In this document: positions 25,856 through 32,427 of the stretch, in pieces
Position numbering within the stretch: position 1 is the first letter of the stretch
Layout: every line of letters begins with the position of its first letter
Source: Helicobacter sp. 13S00482-2
GTDB lineage: Bacteria > Campylobacterota > Campylobacteria > Campylobacterales > Helicobacteraceae
Direction of reading: 5' to 3'
Assembly: GCF_002272795.1 (NCBI RefSeq)
Contig: NZ_MLAT01000015.1
Coordinates: 1-32,427, forward strand
DNA length: 32,427 nt
The notes under the pieces: model-generated
Databases searched by the model: none
What the model saw: only the letters and a program-made list of their open reading frames with translations
What the model was told of the DNA's origin: nothing
Position numbers and translations under genes: made by a program

Positions 25856-27322
25856 CTAATCTTGGTATCTTTTTATTGTATATTTTTGCCTGAGATAATC
25901 AATAAGAACTTTTTGTATATATTGAGTTTTTAGATTCGTGGTCATTGTTACCATTGCGTTATTATCCTTTATGGGACTCTTAAAATTTTGCTCTTTTATC
26001 CTAAATAAGATTGCCTTATTGTTTATTATAACAAAATTTGACTTTTTTTGGTTGATAAATATTTCTCTGATCAGTTTAGATATCTCTTCCTTTGTAAGTC
26101 CTTGTATTTTGCCATCAAAATCAACATTCACAAATCCGATATCTTGACCTTTAAAAGAGGAAAGCTTATTTTGAGCTTCTAGCTTTAACAGATCAATTTT
26201 CTTGGTTTGTGTTAGATCTGATAGTGCTTCTTGTTTGGCTTGTTCAAAGGTTTTGATTTCAGGTTCTTTTCTTGAAATTAATTTCAAGATCATATAACCA
26301 TTTTTATACAAAAATGGTTTTAATGTTTGTCCCGCCTTAGATTTTTGTAGTTCTTGCATAATCTCTATGGGGTATTGCTTACTTTGTTCTGTTATGGTCT
26401 CGCTTATATTATTGATGTTGTTTTTTTTGAGATTGAGATATTCCTTTGTGGCTAATGAGAGAGTTTTATGCAATTGAACATCTTTTTGGACTCTAGGTTT
26501 GATTTTTTCAAATGGTTCTAACTCGCCTTTTTCATTGATATAAAGACTTTTATTTTGATCGTAGTATTCCTGTACCTCCTTTGGAGAAACATCTTGCAAG
26601 GTTGAGTCTATGAAATGATTTTCAATACCATAGCTAAGTGAGGTTTTATAGTTGGCTTTATTTTTTTCCCAGTAGGTCTGAAGTTCAGATTCGGTGATTT
26701 TTGGGTGAATGGTGTCCGTGGTCAATATGGACAACTCAATTCTATCTTGCAACTTGAATGCTGAAGATATTGTATCTAACTCTAAAGGGGTAATGGAATC
26801 AGGAAATAAATCTGTCATTTTTTGCAGGAGTAACATATCGCGGATATTTCTTTCAAAATCTACAGGTCTATAATTGTTTTCTTTCAGGGTTGTCTTATAT
26901 ATTGCTTCATCAAAATGCCCATTATTTTGAAACGCCTCACTCTTAGTGATTTGATCAATGACTTCAGAGTCTTGCACACGTAACCCTAAATCTAGTGCAA
27001 AATTTTGCACTAAAGCTTGGTTGATAAGAATTTGAGAAGCAAATTGTTTGGCCATCTTATCTAATCCTATTGCCTTTGCCTCATCAGGATCAATATTGCC
27101 TCCAATTGCTTGAGCGTAAGTTTGATACGTGTTGTTGTAGGCTTGTTCAAACTGTTGAGCGGTTATTTTGATATTCCCAACCTTAATGACTGTGTCTCCA
27201 AATAAAGATGTATTCAGGTTAAACTGACCCCATCCTATCCCTCCAGCTACAATAAAAGCTATTGAGCTGACCCATATTGTGATAACGAGATATTTTCTAT
27301 GTTTTTGCATCCACTCTATCAT
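25856..27322 (-). CDS. ppiD: PpiD/SurA-like periplasmic folding factor
   Basis: The protein (488 residues) resembles PpiD, an inner-membrane-anchored chaperone for secreted and outer-membrane proteins. A basic start (MQKHRKYLV) leads into one membrane helix at about 10-31. The next part is a SurA-N type helical domain, with KVGNIKITAQQFEQAYNNTY near 47-66 and GLDKMAKQFASQILINQALVQNF near 88-110. A central region that should hold the parvulin isomerase domain lacks a clear parvulin signature, so isomerase activity is doubtful. The ATG at 27322 lacks a strong ribosome binding site; M5 is an alternative. It heads the division operon with ftsA and ftsZ. Confidence 0.85.
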   Translation of the reverse strand: MIEWMQKHRKYLVITIWVSSIAFIVAGGIGWGQFNLNTSLFGDTVIKVGNIKITAQQFEQAYNNTYQTYAQAIGGNIDPDEAKAIGLDKMAKQFASQILINQALVQNFALDLGLRVQDSEVIDQITKSEAFQNNGHFDEAIYKTTLKENNYRPVDFERNIRDMLLLQKMTDLFPDSITPLELDTISSAFKLQDRIELSILTTDTIHPKITESELQTYWEKNKANYKTSLSYGIENHFIDSTLQDVSPKEVQEYYDQNKSLYINEKGELEPFEKIKPRVQKDVQLHKTLSLATKEYLNLKKNNINNISETITEQSKQYPIEIMQELQKSKAGQTLKPFLYKNGYMILKLISRKEPEIKTFEQAKQEALSDLTQTKKIDLLKLEAQNKLSSFKGQDIGFVNVDFDGKIQGLTKEEISKLIREIFINQKKSNFVIINNKAILFRIKEQNFKSPIKDNNAMVTMTTNLKTQYIQKVLIDYLRQKYTIKRYQD

Positions 27323-27481
27323 TGTGTGAAAAATCCTTAGCTATAATTTTAAATTTACCTCTTGAAAAAGTATTAAAAAATATTAATTCAGAACAAGATT
27401 AAACCATACCATAATTCATTGGGGATTATACCAAAAATGGTTAAAATTAGGCTTATATGAGACAAATTTAAGGGGATTTTG

Positions 27482-28777
27482 ATGAATACTAAAGAAATAT
27501 TGAATTTAGATATCAAGAGCATATGGCATCCTTGCACACAAATGAAAGATCACGAAAAGCTTCCTATCGTGCCAATAAAAAGCGGTAAAGGGGTTTATTT
27601 GTATGATTTTGAAGGAAAATCATACATTGATTGTGTTAGCAGTTGGTGGGTGAATCTTTTTGGTCATAGCAATGATTATATCAATTCTAAACTCAAAGAG
27701 CAAATTGACACGCTTGAACACGTTATTTTGGCAGGTTTTACACATCAGGGGATCGTGGAACTTTCTACTAGGTTGATAGGTTTGACACCAAAAGGCTTGG
27801 ATAAATGTTTTTATGCAGATAATGGTTCTTCTGCAGTTGAGGTCGCTTTGAAAATGAGTTATCATGCTCATTTACTAGATGGAAAAAAAAGATTTAAATT
27901 TCTTTCTTTGAGCAATTCTTATCACGGAGAGACTATAGGGGCTTTATCTGTAGGTTCTGTTGAGCTTTATAAAAAAACTTATAACCCTATTCTTATTGAA
28001 TGTATCACTACTCCTGTGCCCAAAAATGATGAAGAGGTTGATTTTGCACTTACAAAACTCAAGGAAGTCTTAGATCAAGAAGGAGAAAATATTTCTGCTT
28101 TTATTTTAGAGCCTTTGATACAGTGTGCAGGAGGTATGCACATATATTCTTCTGTTTATATTAAAAAAGCAGTTCAAATGTGCCAAGAAAGAGATATTTA
28201 TGTAATTTTTGATGAAATTGCAGTGGGATTTGGTCGTAGCGGAAGTTTATTTGCGTACGAACAATGCGATGTTGTGCCTGATTTCTTGTGTTTGTCAAAA
28301 GGGATAACTGCGGGATATATGCCATTATCTGTGGTAATGATGCGTGATCAGATTTATCAGAAATTTTATGCACCCTATGAAGAGCAAAAGGCATTTTTAC
28401 ATTCTCATAGTTATACTGGAAATGCCCTAGCTTGTGCCTGTGCCAATGCTACGCTTGATATTTTTGAGAATCAAAATATAATTGAAAAAAATAAAAAATT
28501 AAGCGAATATATTGTTTCTGTTATGAAAAATCTAAATGAATTTGATTTTGTTGCTAATATCCGGCATAAGGGAATGGTATTCGCATTTGATTTGATAGGT
28601 TTTTTACCTGACAGGAGAGTAGGGTTAGAGGTTTTTGAAGCGGGATTAAAACTAGGCATATTATTGAGACCTTTAGGAAATACGATTTATTTTATGCCAC
28701 CTTATGTGATTGAACATCATCACATAGATTATATTTTTGATTCCCTCAAAACTATTTTAAAACAAATCAAATATTAA
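27482..28777 (+). CDS. bioA: Adenosylmethionine-8-amino-7-oxononanoate aminotransferase (BioA)
   Basis: BioA transfers an amino group from S-adenosylmethionine to KAPA in biotin synthesis, using pyridoxal phosphate. The 431 residues match the family. The start [11 protein letters not shown], the active-site [10 protein letters not shown], the cofactor pocket [13 protein letters not shown], and [12 protein letters not shown] are all typical. The cofactor lysine is K273 in [20 protein letters not shown] precedes the ATG at 27482. The 159-base gap upstream separates it from divergent ppiD and must hold both promoters; TATAAT at 27342-27347 points toward bioA but is 134 bases away. In H. pylori, as I recall, bioA also neighbours ppiD. 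Confidence 0.95.
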   Translation: MNTKEILNLDIKSIWHPCTQMKDHEKLPIVPIKSGKGVYLYDFEGKSYIDCVSSWWVNLFGHSNDYINSKLKEQIDTLEHVILAGFTHQGIVELSTRLIGLTPKGLDKCFYADNGSSAVEVALKMSYHAHLLDGKKRFKFLSLSNSYHGETIGALSVGSVELYKKTYNPILIECITTPVPKNDEEVDFALTKLKEVLDQEGENISAFILEPLIQCAGGMHIYSSVYIKKAVQMCQERDIYVIFDEIAVGFGRSGSLFAYEQCDVVPDFLCLSKGITAGYMPLSVVMMRDQIYQKFYAPYEEQKAFLHSHSYTGNALACACANATLDIFENQNIIEKNKKLSEYIVSVMKNLNEFDFVANIRHKGMVFAFDLIGFLPDRRVGLEVFEAGLKLGILLRPLGNTIYFMPPYVIEHHHIDYIFDSLKTILKQIKY

Positions 28778-28789
28778 GTAAGAATTCAA

Positions 28790-28795
28790 TATAAT
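28790..28795 (+). promoter_or_regulatory. -10 element of the pyrH operon
   Basis: TATAAT lies 51 bases before the pyrH ATG and 12 bases after the bioA stop. No good -35 is visible at 17 bases, which is normal in this phylum. It probably drives pyrH-rpoZ-spoT-tyrS. Confidence 0.6.
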
Positions 28796-28819
28796 CTCCA
28801 CAGAGTTAAATGGGTATGA

Positions 28820-29563
<744 letters not shown>

Positions 29564-29604
29564 TAGAATTTAAGCATCTAAAAAAAATAATAAAAGGATT
29601 GAAA

Positions 29605-29823
29605 TTGAGAATAGAAGAGATTGTATCAAAAGCATTAGAAAAAACAGGAGATGACAGGTATTTGCTTTCAAATTTGGTTTTTGCTAGAGTGAAGCAATTA
29701 TGTGCAGGTGCAAAGCCTTTGGTAGATACGGATTTAAAACAGATTAAACTTGCAGATATAGCACTTTTAGAGATTGCTGAAGGCAAAGTGAGTATTGATA
29801 GAGTTGATGAAAAAAACCCATAG
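29605..29823 (+). CDS. rpoZ: RNA polymerase omega subunit
   Basis: Omega helps assemble RNA polymerase and can take part in the ppGpp response. The likely product is 72 residues from a TTG codon at 29605, six bases after AAAGGA (29593-29598); it begins RIEEIVSKALEKTGDDRYLLSNLV after the initiator Met. The family pattern is R(Y/F)-x-L-x(2)-x-V-x-x-R-x-x-Q-L followed by the K-LADIAL-EIAEGKV segment. A longer reading from 29545 has no ribosome binding site and overlaps pyrH. The next gene, spoT, also acts in the ppGpp response. Confidence 0.88.
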   Translation: MRIEEIVSKALEKTGDDRYLLSNLVFARVKQLCAGAKPLVDTDLKQIKLADIALLEIAEGKVSIDRVDEKNP

Positions 29824-29835
29824 GCGTGCACGTAG

Positions 29836-31977
29836 TTGGAATTTTTTGACACTCTAAGGCAGATCAAAACTAAAAAAGAGGCAATTCAAACTCTTTTTGA
29901 ACTAACAAAGATCACTCCAAAGATACAGAATGCTCTCAATATTGCTATTGAATATCATGATGGGCAGAAAAGAAAAAGTGGTGAACCTTATGTGATTCAC
30001 CCAATTTGTGTTTCCTGTATCGTGGCTTTTTATGGCGGAGATGAATCGATGATTTGTTCTGCACTCCTCCATGATGTTGTCGAGGATACATTGTGTGATA
30101 TTGAGTTCATAAAGAGTGAATTTGGGCAAGATGTTGCAGTATTGGTAGATGCATTGACCAAGATTGTTGAAATCAAGGAAGAATTAAATCCGAATCATTC
30201 TAGTAAAAAACTTATCACTTCAGCACTTTCATTTAGAAAAATGCTTGTTGCAGCTATCAAGGATCCTAGAGCATTGGTGGTAAAAATCAGTGATAGGCTT
30301 CATAACATGCTTACATTGGAGCCTTTAACTCATGAGAAACAGATTCGTATCTCTGAAGAGACTTTGGTCGTATATGCACCTATTGCACACAGGTTGGGTA
30401 TTTCTTCGATAAAAAATGAACTTGAAGATAGAAGTTTTTATCATATATTCCCTCAAGAGTATGAGAAAATTCAAGAATATATCAAGGAAAATAAGCAGTC
30501 ATTATCTCTTAGACTTAATGATTTTACTGAAAAATTGACTAATATGCTTTTGAAAAATGGTCTTTCTGGATCGGATTTTCGTGTGGAGAGTAGGGTTAAA
30601 CGTCCTTATTCAATCTATTTAAAAATGCAAAGAAAGGGTGTGAGCATTGATGAAGTGCTTGATTTATTGGCAGTACGGATTATTGTAAAAGATCCTATTG
30701 ATTGTTATAAGGTATTAGGGATTGTGCATTTAGATTTCAAACCCATTGTTTCTAGATTTAAAGATTATATTGCCTTGCCTAAAGAAAATGGTTATCAGAC
30801 TATTCATACCACAATATTTGATGAATCTTTGATTTATGAGATACAAATTCGTACTTTTGATATGCATAAAAGTGCAGAATATGGTATTGCTGCACATTGG
30901 AAATATAAAACTGGGGGAATAGCACCAAGTTTAGAGTGGCTTAATAATCTTCAATATCAAGACAATACCATTGAGGAGTTTTATGAACTTGCCAAAAATG
31001 ATTTGTATCAAGAGGATATTGTCGTTTTTTCTCCTGCTGGGGATACTTATACTTTGCCTGTTGGAGCAGTTGCACTTGATTTTGCTTATGCTATTCATAG
31101 TGAATTGGGAGATAATGCAAAAGAGGCTTATATTAATAATGCTAAAGCTTCGCTTTTACAAACTCTAAGAAGTGGGGACATTGTTCGCATCATATCAGAT
31201 CCAGAAAGTCTCCCAAAATCAACCTGGATCGATGCTGTTAAAACCTCTAGGGCAAAAAGTCATTTGAGAATCCAGCGTCAAAATCAGATCAGAGAGGTGG
31301 AGAAAAAAAGTGCTATCAACATTTTAGCAACCATTTTTAGTAAAGATAGAAAAATATTTGAACGCTATATTTCCCTCAAAGGTCTTGATGCTTCTATCCA
31401 TAGAGCAACCAAAGATATGGGATTTTTACAAGAACTAAAAAATAAAATCAAACAAAGCTTTAATAGTCAATCAAATTTTTTTGCTAAAATCAAGATGAAT
31501 ATGCTCAAACTAAAGGAAATAGAACTAGAAAATTTTCTTATTTGTAGCAATCGAAATGTAAATGAAGTTTTATTTGACTATTGTTGTCATCCTAAATACG
31601 GAGATGAGATTTTGGCTATAATATCGGGTCAAAAAGCAATTGTTCATCATAAACTATGTGAGAAGCTCAAAGATGAAATTGAAATGGGCGTTCCGATGGT
31701 TTTTGTGCAATGGGTGAAGAAAATAAAAACCGCCTTCAAAATAATCGTTGCACTTGAAGATAAAAAAGGGAGCTTAGCGAGTTTTTTGACTACTTTAGCC
31801 AATAATAATTGCAATGTGATGGGCATCTCTTATGTTGGTTATAAAAGCCAGTTTTCAACGCATTGTGAAATTTTGTTTGAAACGGATATGAAAGATGTCA
31901 AATCGTTTAGAGATTTTTTGATAAGAAAGTATAAAATGATAGAATTTTCAAGTTTAAAAGATGCATACCAAAATTGA
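29836..31977 (+). CDS. spoT: Bifunctional (p)ppGpp synthetase/hydrolase SpoT
   Basis: SpoT makes and degrades the alarmone (p)ppGpp. The 713-residue protein has an N-terminal HD hydrolase domain with HDVVED at 79-84, a synthetase domain near 240-360 (RFKDYIALPKENGYQTIHT and EIQIRTFDMHKSAEYGIAAHW), a TGS domain near 393-455, and an ACT domain near 634-708. Both catalytic domains look intact, as expected for the single long Rel/Spo enzyme in this phylum. The start is TTG at 29836, the first codon after an in-frame TAG at 29833, with no clear ribosome binding site. It starts 12 bases after rpoZ. Confidence 0.95.
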   Translation: MEFFDTLRQIKTKKEAIQTLFELTKITPKIQNALNIAIEYHDGQKRKSGEPYVIHPICVSCIVAFYGGDESMICSALLHDVVEDTLCDIEFIKSEFGQDVAVLVDALTKIVEIKEELNPNHSSKKLITSALSFRKMLVAAIKDPRALVVKISDRLHNMLTLEPLTHEKQIRISEETLVVYAPIAHRLGISSIKNELEDRSFYHIFPQEYEKIQEYIKENKQSLSLRLNDFTEKLTNMLLKNGLSGSDFRVESRVKRPYSIYLKMQRKGVSIDEVLDLLAVRIIVKDPIDCYKVLGIVHLDFKPIVSRFKDYIALPKENGYQTIHTTIFDESLIYEIQIRTFDMHKSAEYGIAAHWKYKTGGIAPSLEWLNNLQYQDNTIEEFYELAKNDLYQEDIVVFSPAGDTYTLPVGAVALDFAYAIHSELGDNAKEAYINNAKASLLQTLRSGDIVRIISDPESLPKSTWIDAVKTSRAKSHLRIQRQNQIREVEKKSAINILATIFSKDRKIFERYISLKGLDASIHRATKDMGFLQELKNKIKQSFNSQSNFFAKIKMNMLKLKEIELENFLICSNRNVNEVLFDYCCHPKYGDEILAIISGQKAIVHHKLCEKLKDEIEMGVPMVFVQWVKKIKTAFKIIVALEDKKGSLASFLTTLANNNCNVMGISYVGYKSQFSTHCEILFETDMKDVKSFRDFLIRKYKMIEFSSLKDAYQN

Positions 31978-31986
31978 GGCCTGATG

Positions 31987-32352
31987 ATGGATAAACAAGA
32001 CAAAGCAAATCTTGGGTTAGAGTTTAGCGAGAAAACACAAGAAGCCATGGCGGAGATTAGCAGAGGATGTAGTGAGTTTATAGGATCTGAATATATCGCT
32101 TCTTTGGTAGAAAAATTTTATCAAAGCAAAGAAAGATTTATCGTAAAAGCAGGTTTTGATCCAACCGCTCCTGATCTTCACCTTGGGCATACGGTATTGA
32201 TTCAAAAACTAGCGACATTTCAAAAATATGGCGGGGGGGGGGAGGTTTTTCTTAGGGAGTTTTTCCCCACTACCGGCGAGCCTCTGTGGGAAAAAAAAAA
32301 CAAAAAAAAAAACAAAAAAAAAAAAAAAAAAAAAAAAAAAGTTATCCACTAA
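31987..32352 (+). CDS. tyrS: Tyrosyl-tRNA synthetase, truncated and damaged at the contig end
   Basis: The first ~80 residues are a good class I tyrosyl-tRNA synthetase N-terminus: an ISRGCSEFIG helix, then FIVKAGFDPTAPDLHLGHTVLIQKLATFQKYGG with the HLGH (HIGH-type) ATP site. Real TyrS continues as a strand of the form VxFLIGDFTAxIGDPxGK. Here the translation reads EVFLREFFPTTGEPLWEK and then poly-Lys, an error-ridden version of that sequence after a run of ten Gs at 32233-32242. The gene is therefore cut at about 32232, and the rest of the frame should not be trusted. Start is ATG 31984 or 31987 behind GAGG overlapping the spoT stop; 31987 has the better spacing. Confidence 0.85.
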   Translation: MDKQDKANLGLEFSEKTQEAMAEISRGCSEFIGSEYIASLVEKFYQSKERFIVKAGFDPTAPDLHLGHTVLIQKLATFQKYGGGGEVFLREFFPTTGEPLWEKKNKKKNKKKKKKKKKVIH

Positions 32353-32427
32353 AAAAAAAGATTTTAAATACATACATTAAAAAAACACAAAAAAGATTTT
32401 TAATTCCAAAACACTAAAGTAAATAAG
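32233..32427. other. Probable low-quality or artefactual contig end
   Basis: A run of ten Gs is followed by sequence that only roughly keeps the TyrS reading, then about 50 bases of almost pure A (32290-32340) and a further A-rich tail. Base use changes abruptly relative to the rest of the window. This is typical of poor read ends rather than a biological element. Confidence 0.75.

Noticed and set aside
32342-32350. TTATCCACT, one base from the DnaA box consensus
   Set aside because: It is a single copy inside the low-quality A-rich contig end, with no cluster of boxes or nearby origin genes.

Overview
The window is AT-rich chromosomal DNA from a member of the Campylobacterota, most probably a non-pylori Helicobacter. 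This rests on protein resemblance and gene order. ppiD-ftsA-ftsZ beside bioA, pyrH-rpoZ-spoT-tyrS, and ubiE / xseB / C-N hydrolase-like are groupings I recall from Helicobacter pylori. A periplasmic nitrate reductase (nap) cluster and argH are present, and I recall both as absent from H. pylori. No tRNA, rRNA, insertion sequence, prophage or CRISPR array was seen. The window runs to an apparent contig end whose last ~200 bases look like damaged sequence.

Layout, left to right. (1) 1-520: a non-coding leader with short diverged repeats, then an autotransporter whose beta-barrel is followed by an unexpected 98-residue charged tail. (2) 3162-7369: a compact nap cluster, napA-napB-napF-napD, preceded by an FNR-type palindrome placed about 41.5 bases upstream of a predicted start site. 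napG, napH, napL and napC are not in the cluster. (3) Minus strand 7380-10980: trmA, a small outer-membrane barrel protein, a flavin reductase-like gene and waaF, with hisS divergent from waaF. (4) 12448-13183: a frameshifted pseudogene paralogous to the outer-membrane protein, then very AT-rich DNA. (5) 13453-19631: eight tightly packed, often overlapping genes (META-domain lipoprotein, yigZ-like, hemJ, argH, ubiE/menG, a cystine/dicarboxylate-type symporter, xseB, a C-N hydrolase homologue). (6) rpoD with a clear sigma-70 promoter, followed directly by a phosphoethanolamine transferase gene. (7) Minus-strand ppiD-ftsA-ftsZ. (8) bioA, then pyrH-rpoZ-spoT-tyrS, with tyrS cut off by the window end.

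Most genes are core metabolism or cell machinery: anaerobic nitrate respiration (nap, with menaquinone from menG and haem from hemJ), translation (hisS, tyrS, trmA), transcription (rpoD, rpoZ), stringent response (spoT), division (ftsA, ftsZ) and envelope (waaF, eptA-like, ppiD, outer-membrane proteins). I see no clearly new multi-gene system. The best leads are single-gene oddities: a nitrilase-fold protein that has lost catalytic Cys and Lys, a TrmA with RlmD-like iron-sulfur cysteines, the autotransporter tail, and the reduced nap cluster with its FNR-like control site.
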